Below are positions 1-9,298 of a DNA stretch of 37,172 bases, piece by piece. Source of the DNA: Candidatus Pacearchaeota archaeon (lineage in GTDB: Archaea > Nanobdellota > Nanobdellia > Pacearchaeales > GW2011-AR1); NCBI GenBank assembly GCA_018303825.1, contig JAGVXK010000002.1, positions 1 through 37,172 of the forward strand, given 5' to 3'. Numbering within the stretch: position 1 is the first letter of the stretch; the number at the start of each line of letters is the position of its first letter. The translations under genes and the position numbers were made by a program. The notes below the pieces were generated by a model. The model saw only the letters and a list, made by a program, of their open reading frames with translations. It was not told the origin of the DNA and did not search any database.

Positions 1-9
1 TTTTTTGCA

Positions 10-432
10 TTGAAATTAAGGCATTATTCAATTTCAATACTGGATTATGGGAATAGATTAAAAGTATTTGGGTATGACGCAAAAGGCAAGGAGATAATTA
101 ATAGTGAGATGCTTCTTCTTGTTTTGGGAGAGCTAGAAAAAGAATATGGTAGTTTAGTTTATTCTGATTCGAGAGATAATGTAATCAAATATCTTGTTGG
201 AAGAGGGTTTATTGAAATAAGTCTTGATAGTCCGTTTGTTATTACAGGTCACTTCTCAAGAAATAAAGATGCCGTTGAGTTTAACAATGCTCTTGGAAAA
301 GTTTTGGGCAAGTTCAATGCTAGAAAAGTTAATATTATTAAAAATGTTGAAAGGGCAAGTATATTTGCGGTCTGGAGAGCTTGGAGAAGAGCAAAGAAAT
401 CAAGAAAGGAAATAAGGAGGTTGTTTAGATAA
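10..432 (+). CDS. hypothetical protein (TTG start)
   Basis: 140 aa ORF with basic C-terminus; no family recognised. Confidence 0.6.
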   Translation: MKLRHYSISILDYGNRLKVFGYDAKGKEIINSEMLLLVLGELEKEYGSLVYSDSRDNVIKYLVGRGFIEISLDSPFVITGHFSRNKDAVEFNNALGKVLGKFNARKVNIIKNVERASIFAVWRAWRRAKKSRKEIRRLFR

Positions 433-482
433 TTAATATTTAGACCTTTCATAAGGTTTATATATCAATTGATATATTAAAA

Positions 483-761
483 ATGATGAAGCAAGAAGAA
501 AAAAATCCATTTGCGAGGAGTCCAACTTTGGATACAGTTATTATGATAGAGAAAGTTATCGAAGAACATTCTGGAGAAATGGGGAGAACACAGATTTGGA
601 AGAATTTGCCAAAGAAAGTAATGTGGCAGACATATCTCGTTGTTCTAGATTATCTTGAGACCAATAATAAAATTGTTATTGATAAAGATGGAGCAGTTGT
701 ATGGATATGGAATCCTGCTTTGATAAGGAGACTAGAAAAGGAGGGACTTTTCAAAAAATGA
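483..761 (+). CDS. small winged-helix-like protein, putative antitoxin of downstream RelE-like toxin
   Basis: 92 aa; stop overlaps next start (ATGA); similar to N-terminal domain of ORF 1153-1764. Confidence 0.7.
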   Translation: MMKQEEKNPFARSPTLDTVIMIEKVIEEHSGEMGRTQIWKNLPKKVMWQTYLVVLDYLETNNKIVIDKDGAVVWIWNPALIRRLEKEGLFKK

Positions 762-1081
762 TAAAAATTAAAGAGGTAGTGTTTGTCAGCAAAAAATTAA
801 AAGGTGATTATGAAAATTTGAAAGATGGAAAATTTGAAGATAAAGAGCTTTACAATTTTATCACAAGAGCAATAGAAGATTTGAAGAAGGATCCTTTATG
901 CGGGACAAGAATTCCAAAAAGATTAATTCCAAAAGAATATTCTGTTTCAGCATTGTGGAAATATGATTTGCCAAATGCCTGGAGATTGATATATACTGTT
1001 GTTGGAAATGATGTTAAAATAGTCAGCGTTATCCTTGAATGGATGACTCATAAAGAATATGAAAGGAGATTCAATTATTAA
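758..1081 (+). CDS. RelE/ParE-like toxin
   Basis: MIKIKEVVFVSKKLKGDYENL...LCGTRIPKRLIPKEY...WRLIYTVVGNDVKIVSVILEWMTHKEYERRF resembles RelE/ParE; start at 758 preferred over 701. Confidence 0.75.
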   Translation: MIKIKEVVFVSKKLKGDYENLKDGKFEDKELYNFITRAIEDLKKDPLCGTRIPKRLIPKEYSVSALWKYDLPNAWRLIYTVVGNDVKIVSVILEWMTHKEYERRFNY

Positions 1082-1152
1082 GATAATGGAGATGAAAAAA
1101 GAAGAAAAGATAATAGAAAAGCTTAAATATAAGAGGTATATAAGTATATATA

Positions 1153-1764
1153 ATGTATAAACTTATACAATCAAATAAAATAAATAAGATAAATAAAATA
1201 GATGTAAAGAAAATGGATGCAAAGAAAATAATACATTATCCAAGGTTGGATAGTGTGCTAATGGTAGAGAAATTGATTTACGAGCATAGTGGAGCGTATA
1301 TGAAAAAGCAACTGTGGGATAAACTTCCTAAAAAGATGATGTATCAGACCTTTTCAGTTATAATTAATTATCTTGTTTATTCAGGCAAAATCATTGTTAG
1401 TAATACAGGAAAGATTATTTGGGTGTCTGGCATGCAGTTAGATTATTCGAACAGGCAGGTAAGTAAGGAGATGAACAATGCAGTAGGAGAAATAAGTAGA
1501 AAGATTATAGATGTGTTAAAGAAGGCTGGGGTAAAAAGGGCAGGGATTTTTGGAAGTTATGCACGAGGGGAACAGAAAAGGAGCAGCGATGTCGATATTT
1601 TGATTGAGGTTGAAAAGGGAAGGAAATTTAGTTTATTTGATTTGGTTGGTTTAAAGATGGAAATTGAGAGCATATTGAAAAGAAAAGTCGATTTATTAAC
1701 TTATAATGGAATCAGTCATTTTATAAGAGAAAACGTATTAAAGGATGAGGTGAGAATAATGTGA
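1153..1764 (+). CDS. winged-helix-like domain fused to MNT nucleotidyltransferase (antitoxin of HEPN-MNT pair)
   Basis: GIFGSYARGEQKRSSDVDILIEV is the GSxARG...DxDxxI nucleotidyltransferase motif; N-terminus resembles ORF 483-761. Confidence 0.85.
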   Translation: MYKLIQSNKINKINKIDVKKMDAKKIIHYPRLDSVLMVEKLIYEHSGAYMKKQLWDKLPKKMMYQTFSVIINYLVYSGKIIVSNTGKIIWVSGMQLDYSNRQVSKEMNNAVGEISRKIIDVLKKAGVKRAGIFGSYARGEQKRSSDVDILIEVEKGRKFSLFDLVGLKMEIESILKRKVDLLTYNGISHFIRENVLKDEVRIM

Positions 1765-2120
1765 AAAGCGGAGATAAAAAATATTTGGAGCACATTTTAG
1801 AAAATATAGGTAAGATAGAGTTATCTACCAAAGGGCTTTCTTTAGAAGATTTTAAGCATAATGATGATTTGATGGATGCTACAATAAGAAGAGTTGAAAT
1901 AATTGGAGAAGCCGTTAAAAATTTATCTAACGAAATTAGGGAGAAAAATATAGATATTGAATGGAAGAAGATTGCTGGAACGAGAGATGTTCTTATACAT
2001 GCTTATTTCGATGTTGAGGTAGATTTACTATGGGGTATAATCAAGGAAGATCTGTCAGAATTGAAAGGAAAAATCAAAGCTATTTTAAATGGTGAAAAAT
2101 CAAAAGAGATTAGAGAATAA
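1761..2120 (+). CDS. HEPN (HepT/DUF86-like) toxin
   Basis: IIGEAVKNLS...WKKIAGTRDVLIHAYFDVE contains the HEPN Rx4-6H motif; overlaps MNT gene by 4 nt. Confidence 0.85.
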   Translation: MKSGDKKYLEHILENIGKIELSTKGLSLEDFKHNDDLMDATIRRVEIIGEAVKNLSNEIREKNIDIEWKKIAGTRDVLIHAYFDVEVDLLWGIIKEDLSELKGKIKAILNGEKSKEIRE

Positions 2121-2122
2121 AA

Positions 2123-2599
2123 ATGGCGCAAGAAAAAAAAATGGAAAATAAAAAAATAAGTGAGATGGAAAGAGAAAAGGCCAGTTATTATTTGATGCTT
2201 GAGAGCGAGATACTTCCTTTTGTTGCTCACAATAGAAACTTGAAGAGCCTTGAAATTGCAAACGAAGTGCTGCAGAAGCTTGTGCGTTACATAGAAAAGA
2301 AGTTTGATGCAGTTTGGTACATAGGAACCGATGTATTTGGGGATGAAATTTATGAAAGATTTATGTTTCACCATGGGGGATTCATGGAAATATCTCTTGT
2401 TGGGAGAATAAGATGTTATTTTCCAGAAGATAAGATTGAAAAGATGAAAAAAGCCCTGGAATATGCTCTTTCAAAGACAACCACTTCAGGAAGCGCCAGT
2501 CATTTGATTCATCAGATTAAATCCGGGCAAAAGCTTATAAGTGTAAAAGACTCTATTCTCATTAATACTGAATTAAATAAGGGGATAAAGAAAAAATGA
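2123..2599 (+). CDS. hypothetical protein
   Basis: 158 aa ORF in operon context. Confidence 0.6.
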   Translation: MAQEKKMENKKISEMEREKASYYLMLESEILPFVAHNRNLKSLEIANEVLQKLVRYIEKKFDAVWYIGTDVFGDEIYERFMFHHGGFMEISLVGRIRCYFPEDKIEKMKKALEYALSKTTTSGSASHLIHQIKSGQKLISVKDSILINTELNKGIKKK

Positions 2600-2617
2600 A
2601 AAGAGGAAGTAGATAAA

Positions 2618-2902
2618 ATGGGTTGGAAGAAACGGAGTTATTGGTTTAAGGGGGGAATCGTATTGGGAATCTTAGATATTGTTGTTATCTTAATAGGATA
2701 TGTTATCTCTAGCTCTGAAAGTCTCGGATGGTTTTTGATGTTTACACAAATTCCTTTTAACGCTCTTGCTATTGCATTACGTTTGCCCATATATCAAAAT
2801 TATCAAGTCATTATCGGTGGATTGATTAGTTGGTTTGTTATCGGGGCAACAATAGGCTGGATATATGGAAAGATTAAAAATAAAAATGTGGGTAGGGAGT
2901 AA
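2618..2902 (+). CDS. small membrane protein
   Basis: 94 aa with hydrophobic segments. Confidence 0.6.
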   Translation: MGWKKRSYWFKGGIVLGILDIVVILIGYVISSSESLGWFLMFTQIPFNALAIALRLPIYQNYQVIIGGLISWFVIGATIGWIYGKIKNKNVGRE

Positions 2903-3466
2903 ATGGCATTAAGCGCGATATTAAAAAAATTGCTTTTCGTTCGGCAGTTTGACATAGACAAGGGCAAGATAACAATATTGGGGGACAGGGAGATAATGCT
3001 TAGTGCCTCAGCTATCTTGGAATTGCAGGAAATAGATGAGACGAAGATATATGAGACTGCAAAGCAATCTAGCCTTAAGAATATCAGGGGAGCTGTTGAA
3101 CATGCGAAGGTTTATGGGAAGATGAGGGATGTTTTCATGGAGGAAATAGCGCATCTAGGGGATAAAATAGGGCAGAGTGATGAGGGAGTTATAAACACAT
3201 TGCAGGAATTGTTTAATATTTATGGCCTGGGAGAGATAAACATACAGGAATTGGATAATAAAGGGAAGACGGCGATTGTAATAATTAGAGATTCGGCGCT
3301 TGCCGAAGAATATCAAAAGAAAAGGGGGAAGTCTGGAAAAGTATGCGCCCTTACAGCAGGAGTTATTGCTGGTTTATTTAGTTATATATTTGGGAAGGAA
3401 GTTGATGCTGTGGAGGAAAAATGCAAGGCTCAGGGAAATTCTTATTGTCTCTTCAAAATAGGGTAG
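2903..3466 (+). CDS. V4R (4-vinyl reductase) domain protein
   Basis: C-terminal GVIAGLFSYIFGKEVDAVEEKCKAQGNSYCLFKIG is typical of V4R domains. Confidence 0.75.
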   Translation: MALSAILKKLLFVRQFDIDKGKITILGDREIMLSASAILELQEIDETKIYETAKQSSLKNIRGAVEHAKVYGKMRDVFMEEIAHLGDKIGQSDEGVINTLQELFNIYGLGEINIQELDNKGKTAIVIIRDSALAEEYQKKRGKSGKVCALTAGVIAGLFSYIFGKEVDAVEEKCKAQGNSYCLFKIG

Positions 3467-3470
3467 AAAA

Positions 3471-3785
3471 ATGGAGAATCTAACAATAATCATAATGGTG
3501 GTCGCGGGAGCTCTTGCGGCAATTGCTATAATTATTTATATTATAGTTTATTTCAGAAAAGGTAAGGGAAAGGCGGGGGGCACAAGCCAAGATGCGTTAT
3601 TTGATTATCTTGTAAAAGAGATTGAAGGAGATCTTAGGGAAGGAAAGGTAAAGGAGGCGTCATCTGTTTACAACAGATTGAACCATGTTTATATTTATGT
3701 GGAAAAGAGCAAAAAGGCATCAGCGAAGAAAAAGTTAGATTCATTATTTAATGAGATACAGGCAGAGAAGGGGGCTCTTAAATAA
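3471..3785 (+). CDS. small membrane-anchored protein
   Basis: N-terminal TM segment then charged cytosolic region. Confidence 0.6.
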   Translation: MENLTIIIMVVAGALAAIAIIIYIIVYFRKGKGKAGGTSQDALFDYLVKEIEGDLREGKVKEASSVYNRLNHVYIYVEKSKKASAKKKLDSLFNEIQAEKGALK

Positions 3786-3817
3786 ATTTATAAACTAGGA
3801 AATGTAGGCTAAAGAAT

Positions 3818-4549
3818 ATGGCTAAGAAAAAAGAGGAAACAAAAGATAAAACTGAAAGGTGCGCTACGGGAATACAAGGGTTTGATGTTCTATGCGAGGG
3901 AGGCTTGATAGCAGACAGCGCTAATCTTGTTGTTGGAAATGCTGGTGCGGGGAAGACAACATTCTTATTGCAATTCTTACACAATGGGGCTGTAAAATAT
4001 AATGAAAAAGGATTATATGTGAGTTTTGAGCCAGAAGTGGCCGAATTGTACAAGGCTGGAAGGAAGCAGGGAATGGATTTTGAGAAACTTGAGGAAGAAG
4101 GAAAGTGCTTTTTCTTGAAGTTAGCTGATAGGATGAATTTAGGGGAGATAGAAAAAACATTGACTAATTTTGTTGTCAAGAATGACATAAAGAGGATATG
4201 CTTTGACCCTATAAATGTGTTTGCCATAAGATTGAAGAAAGATTATGGGATCAGAGTTCAGATTTATAATCTTATTTCTCTTCTTAAAAAATTGGCTGTT
4301 TGCGTTGTTATTGCCGGAGAGGCAGAGGAGGAAAAGGCTACAGGGGAGGCTGAATTGGAGGAAGATGTTATATTTACAAAGTATTTGGTTGATGGGGTGA
4401 TAGAATTGTTCTCATCCGGGCTTGGGGGAGAAGGAGACAGAGCGGTAAGAATCTCAAAAATGAGAATGACAAATCACGTTCGCGGTCCAGTAGGTATGAA
4501 GATTGACAATTCAGGAATAAAAGTTCTTGGAAAAGCCAAGTTTCTTTAA
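3818..4549 (+). CDS. KaiC-like RecA-superfamily ATPase
   Basis: CATGIQGFDVLCEGGLI...VVGNAGAGKTTFLLQFLHNG...GLYVSFEP: KaiC-like Walker A and context. Confidence 0.85.
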   Translation: MAKKKEETKDKTERCATGIQGFDVLCEGGLIADSANLVVGNAGAGKTTFLLQFLHNGAVKYNEKGLYVSFEPEVAELYKAGRKQGMDFEKLEEEGKCFFLKLADRMNLGEIEKTLTNFVVKNDIKRICFDPINVFAIRLKKDYGIRVQIYNLISLLKKLAVCVVIAGEAEEEKATGEAELEEDVIFTKYLVDGVIELFSSGLGGEGDRAVRISKMRMTNHVRGPVGMKIDNSGIKVLGKAKFL

Positions 4550-4551
4550 AT

Positions 4552-4710
4552 TTAGCTAATTTTATAAGGTTTCTCTTTCGGATGTTTGTATAATCTTGTT
4601 TTTGGCAAGTAAGGTTTTAAAAAATTTAGCATTTCTTCAAATCTTCTAATTACTTCCGGAGCAGACTTTTGGGTTTCCGAACCCAAGAGCTTTTTTTCTA
4701 ACTCAACCAT
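4552..4710 (-). CDS. hypothetical protein, 52 aa (not in ORF track)
   Basis: Translation MVELEKKLLGSETQKSAPEVIRRFEEMLNFLKPYLPKTRLYKHPKEKPYKIS*; fills an otherwise empty gap. Confidence 0.45.
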   Translation of the reverse strand: MVELEKKLLGSETQKSAPEVIRRFEEMLNFLKPYLPKTRLYKHPKEKPYKIS

Positions 4711-4851
4711 ATTCTTTTTTACATGTCCTAGTTTATAAATTTACAGGTTTATTTTATTTAATCTATAATTATTTATAGGGCTTATAAGCCTAATTTATTG
4801 AAAAGTGTTACCACGCAAAAGTTTATATAGTTATGTTTTATTGGGAAATTT

Positions 4852-6291
4852 ATGAAAAACAGCAGGAAAATTGCGATTGTTCTTTCAATAATTTTAGTTG
4901 CCATCTCACTTTTATTAGTTGTTGGTGCTGTTAGCTCAGGGTTTATAGATATAACAGTTGGAAATGAGGGATTCCACGATTATTCTTGCAATAATCCTAT
5001 TTCGGGAGTGCAATTCCACGACAAAGGAGGAAGCGGAGATAATTATGTCTCAGGATTATATTGTTCTAATTCAAATCTTGATATTTCCAGTTCAAATAGG
5101 GTAGATTTGGATCCTTCTAGAAGTTCTTCAGGGTTTTATAATTATTCTTGCCAAGATTCTACAGTTATAGGCGTTAATTATCACGACAAAGGAGGAAGCG
5201 GAGATAATTATGTCAATCAGCTTATATGCGGACGGGGCAAATTTAGCTATAATAATGTAGAAGGAATAGATTTAACATTGAATGGGGGCGGATTTTATGA
5301 TTTTTACTGCGCAGGAGATAAAGTATTGGTGGGAGTGCAATTCCACGACAAAGGAGGAAGTGGAGATAATTATGTCAATAAAATATATTGTGCAAGCTTA
5401 AATGTTTCTGCACCCGAAGACAACGGGAACGGCACGGGTGAAAATAACGAGACAAATCAAACCCAGCAGTTAAATATTACAGTTAATTATCCATTGAATG
5501 GAATGGTTATAGATTCAAATGTATCTTCTTTGTTCTTGAATTACACAGTGCAGGGAATTCCTAATTCATGCTGGTATGATTTAGACAGCACCTTGAACAA
5601 TCTTCCTGGTTGTGTTGGCATGTCAATTTCAATGACAAATGGGACTCACGAATTGCGAGTATATGCAAATAATTCCCAAGGTCAGGTTTTCAACAGTTCG
5701 TTAATTAACTTTGTCTTTAATCTTTTTGCTTCAGACAATGAAGGAAATGGAACAGATGGAGGAAATAATCAAACGAATCAAACAGGCAATCCATACATAA
5801 AGATAATTTACCCTCTGAATAATTCAGTTTTAAATGTATCAAATATAAACTTAAAGTTTATAGCAGCTAATGTTTCGTCGTGCTGGTTTAATCTTAATTA
5901 CGGAAACAATGCCTCAATAGTGCAGTGCCAAAATACAAGCTTCAGTGCTGGAAACGGAAGTTATATATTACATTTGTATGCAAACAATTCCATTGGACAG
6001 ATTAGTTCAGATTCTATTTATTTCACAGTCAGTTTGCCGGGAAATTCTGGAAATGGTGGTGGCAATGGCGGGGACGGCGGAGGCAGAACAAGAAATGGAG
6101 CAAGAGTTATTAATGTGTCTGATCTGGACGATTCTGATAAAGTAACTTATTCAGTAGATGATTATCTCCCAGAGGAAAAACCAGCCGTTACAAATGAATC
6201 TGAATTAAATGTTCCTCTTTTGCTGTCTTTGATACTCCTTATTTTATTGATAATAATCGCTATTATACTTATTTATATTTTGAGAGCTTAA
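4852..6291 (+). CDS. secreted/surface protein with three HDKGGSGDNYV repeats and C-terminal TM anchor
   Basis: Signal peptide-like N-terminus, three repeats, many NxS/T sequons, C-terminal TM. Confidence 0.75.
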   Translation: MKNSRKIAIVLSIILVAISLLLVVGAVSSGFIDITVGNEGFHDYSCNNPISGVQFHDKGGSGDNYVSGLYCSNSNLDISSSNRVDLDPSRSSSGFYNYSCQDSTVIGVNYHDKGGSGDNYVNQLICGRGKFSYNNVEGIDLTLNGGGFYDFYCAGDKVLVGVQFHDKGGSGDNYVNKIYCASLNVSAPEDNGNGTGENNETNQTQQLNITVNYPLNGMVIDSNVSSLFLNYTVQGIPNSCWYDLDSTLNNLPGCVGMSISMTNGTHELRVYANNSQGQVFNSSLINFVFNLFASDNEGNGTDGGNNQTNQTGNPYIKIIYPLNNSVLNVSNINLKFIAANVSSCWFNLNYGNNASIVQCQNTSFSAGNGSYILHLYANNSIGQISSDSIYFTVSLPGNSGNGGGNGGDGGGRTRNGARVINVSDLDDSDKVTYSVDDYLPEEKPAVTNESELNVPLLLSLILLILLIIIAIILIYILRA

Positions 6292-6518
6292 ATTTGCGGA
6301 TATTTTTTTAATTTAAGAACTAATCATAATTCTGATAGCACTGTTATCGTAATATATAACTATAAGTTATACATATTATATCATTGGTAAAAAAATATTT
6401 CTTTTTTAGAAACATTTATATATTAATTATATGTATAATAGTTATACAATTGGTTAATTAATTGTATATTTTGAAAAAGGAGAAGGAATTAAATTGTAAG
6501 GGACAAAATAAAAGGAAA

Positions 6519-6740
6519 ATGCCTATAAATGTTAAGACAAAGCAATGGGGAAATTCTATAGGAATCATCATTCCTAGCGAGATAGTTAAGGGTTTGAGGA
6601 TAAAGGCAGATGAAGAAATAAGTGTTGATTTCAAAAATAAGGGAAATGTTTTGAAGGATTTATATGGAAGTTTAAAATTCAAGAGGAATACTTATGATGT
6701 TTTGAAAGAAGTCAGAAAAGAACTTGGAGGGCTGGGTTAA
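6519..6740 (+). CDS. AbrB/SpoVT-family antitoxin (VapB-like)
   Basis: MPINVKTKQWGNSIGIIIPSEIVKGLRIKADEEISVDF; start at 6519 preferred; followed immediately by PIN gene. Confidence 0.8.
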   Translation: MPINVKTKQWGNSIGIIIPSEIVKGLRIKADEEISVDFKNKGNVLKDLYGSLKFKRNTYDVLKEVRKELGGLG

Positions 6741-7112
6741 ATGACTGGTAAAATATGCCTTGACACGCATTCTCTTTTGGAAATTGCTTCTGGAAATCCT
6801 AAATTTGCAGGTTTAATTAATTCAGATTTTGTTGTTACAGATCTTACATTGAGCGAGTTCTTTTCCTCTTTACTGAAAGAACATCCGGAAGAAACTGTGC
6901 AGCATTGGCATGATAAATTGGAGAAGCATTCCATGCCTGTTGACAGAAGAGTTTTGGTGAATGCCCAGAAATTCAAGCATTTTCATGGAAAAAAGAAAAT
7001 ATCTTTTTCAGATGCTGTTGCATACACTTATTCTTTATTGAATAATCATTCTTTTATAACGTCAGAAAAAGAATTTGAAGGTTTTGCCAACGTTGAGATC
7101 ATAAAAAAATAA
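6741..7112 (+). CDS. PIN-domain toxin (VapC-like)
   Basis: CLDTHSLLEIASGN...TDLTLSEFF...FSDAVAYTYS...FITSEKEF PIN acidic motif layout. Confidence 0.8.
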   Translation: MTGKICLDTHSLLEIASGNPKFAGLINSDFVVTDLTLSEFFSSLLKEHPEETVQHWHDKLEKHSMPVDRRVLVNAQKFKHFHGKKKISFSDAVAYTYSLLNNHSFITSEKEFEGFANVEIIKK

Positions 7113-7232
7113 AATTTTTGTGCAAAAAAGAAAAAGTTTATAATTTTTTAGTTACAATAAAGATTTAAAAGCATTAAATTACTTATTTATCTATAAAACT
7201 TCATTGAAGTTTTGCAAAAGGATTAGAGTAAT

Positions 7233-7979
7233 TTGAATTACGTTCCAAAAAAAATATTTTTAACGAAGGGAGTGGGCATTCACAAGGACAAATTAGCCAG
7301 TTTTGAGAGGGCTTTAAGGAGCGCCGGAATAGAAAAATGCAACCTTGTTTATGTTTCTTCCATATTTCCGCCAAATTGCGAAATAATTTCCAAGGAACAG
7401 GGAATTAGTCTGCTTCATCCTGGGCAGGTTGCTTTTTGCGTTATGGCAAAAAGCGAAACTAATGAACCAAATAGATTAATCAGCGCCGCGATAGGACTTG
7501 CTCTTCCTAAAGATAAAAACCAATATGGATATTTGAGCGAGCATCATGCATTCGGAGAAAAAGGAGAAAATTCAGGGGAATATGCGGAAGATCTTGCAGC
7601 TACAATGCTTGCAACAACTCTAGGAATAGAGTTTGATCCAGAACAGGCATGGGAAGAAAGGGAACAATTATTTAAGGCTTCCGGACAGGTGTTCAAGACA
7701 ACGAATATCTGCCAGAGTGCCGAGGGAAACAAAGACGGATTATGGACAACAGTTATTACTGCTGCTGTTTTTGTAGAAGACGATGGAACCAGCCACAATA
7801 ATCAGCAAGTTTTACATAATAAAAATAATTTAATTGTACCTATTAATAACGTTCAGAGCAATCAAGTTATTGGTGATGGCAGTCATAATTTAGACAAGAT
7901 TCCTTCTGCAGCTAAGATGCCAGAGGATGAAGAACCTCCGATGCCTCTTGTAAATCCTGTTCCATCACCTGCTAAATAA
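7233..7979 (+). CDS. pyruvoyl-dependent arginine decarboxylase (TTG start) with C-terminal extension
   Basis: [50 protein letters not shown]: PvlArgDC family with Ser-Ser self-cleavage site. Confidence 0.85.
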   Translation: MNYVPKKIFLTKGVGIHKDKLASFERALRSAGIEKCNLVYVSSIFPPNCEIISKEQGISLLHPGQVAFCVMAKSETNEPNRLISAAIGLALPKDKNQYGYLSEHHAFGEKGENSGEYAEDLAATMLATTLGIEFDPEQAWEEREQLFKASGQVFKTTNICQSAEGNKDGLWTTVITAAVFVEDDGTSHNNQQVLHNKNNLIVPINNVQSNQVIGDGSHNLDKIPSAAKMPEDEEPPMPLVNPVPSPAK

Positions 7980-9298
7980 AGATTTGGCATGGAGACAGAT
8001 TCTAAATATGGGGTTGTTTTTATGTTAATTCCATGCATTTTTATTTCCGGACCATAAAGCAAAGTGGAATCCTGATTAAGTCCTTCCATTAATCCTGGGA
8101 CTGAAAGCCTGTCAATTGCATATCTTATGTCATCCATTATTCTTGAGTACATAGCTATTCTTACATCCCCAACCATGTATTCTTCTTCAGGAAGAGTTGG
8201 CTGGATTCTCCATTCCTTAACTTTATTTGGTTTGCTACTTCTTTGCATCTTCAAATCTCCGTATCTTTGGAGGACTATTCTTTGAACTCCTGCTTCCTTG
8301 TATGCTTCAGCGAGTTTTCTCCCCCAGGCAGCGTTATCTCCTTCTTCTCTCAATGGCATTCTTACTAATAAGGCAAAATTAGTGTTATTTGATTTATTTA
8401 CCGAATGAGATTCTCCATTTACCAAGCAGAAATCTAAACCTCCAAATTCTGGCTTCTTTCTTTCTTGGGTGACGAATCCGTATGGGCAGACGCAGAATGT
8501 CCTTATTTTATCGCCATTAGGATGTGTTAGTTCAAATTTGACATCTCTTTCGATATCTGTTAGATGTTTTATGACTGCTGCATCAGTTTCTATTCTAAAA
8601 CCTATATCTATTGGCCTAGATGAATGAGCTATCTTTTTTTCATCAAGTTTCTGATGCAACCAGGTGGAGCCGTCTCTGCCTGGAGCGAGAAGAAGGAAAT
8701 CATAATTGTAACTCTCTTCTTTTCCACTATTGGCATCTTTTCTCATATCTTTTGTATAAACCTTTTTGTTATCAAAATCTATCACTCTCTGCTCGGTGAT
8801 TATTCTTATTCCTCTTCTTTCCAAATCATCCTGGATAGTTTTCATAAATGCCGGAAGCTTGTCAGTTCCTATATGATAATCATTGGCAACTATGTAATCT
8901 ATGTCATGAATGCCTGCTATTCTTGATATTTCCTTTGCTTTGACTAACCTTTCTTCGGAAATTCTTTCTATTTTACCGATTGTTTTTTCGTAATAGCCTC
9001 TGAAGAATTCTTTGGCTTTCATTAAATATTCTCTATCTCTTGCTCCAATAAGGTCTCCTAGATTTGTGCCTATCTGCCTTTTTCCAAGTTCAGTTTCAAA
9101 GATAAATTTTCCGTCAGAAAAAGCTCCAACACCGCTTACTCCATAAGCCTTGTCAGTGTCCCCATTTGTCCTATCTTCGACTCTTTTTCCCTGATCTATT
9201 AAGGTTACTTCTAGTTCGTGTCTTTTTTCAGCATTTGACAAGGTGTATGCTGCGGCCATTCCTGCAGGTCCAGCACCAACTATTACAACTCTTATCAT
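7883..9298 (-). CDS. FAD-dependent oxidoreductase
   Basis: N-terminal [18 protein letters not shown]-terminal [29 protein letters not shown]. Confidence 0.85.
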   Translation of the reverse strand: MIRVVIVGAGPAGMAAAYTLSNAEKRHELEVTLIDQGKRVEDRTNGDTDKAYGVSGVGAFSDGKFIFETELGKRQIGTNLGDLIGARDREYLMKAKEFFRGYYEKTIGKIERISEERLVKAKEISRIAGIHDIDYIVANDYHIGTDKLPAFMKTIQDDLERRGIRIITEQRVIDFDNKKVYTKDMRKDANSGKEESYNYDFLLLAPGRDGSTWLHQKLDEKKIAHSSRPIDIGFRIETDAAVIKHLTDIERDVKFELTHPNGDKIRTFCVCPYGFVTQERKKPEFGGLDFCLVNGESHSVNKSNNTNFALLVRMPLREEGDNAAWGRKLAEAYKEAGVQRIVLQRYGDLKMQRSSKPNKVKEWRIQPTLPEEEYMVGDVRIAMYSRIMDDIRYAIDRLSVPGLMEGLNQDSTLLYGPEIKMHGINIKTTPYLESVSMPNLYLAGDGTGFTRGIGGSSSSGILAAEGILSKL

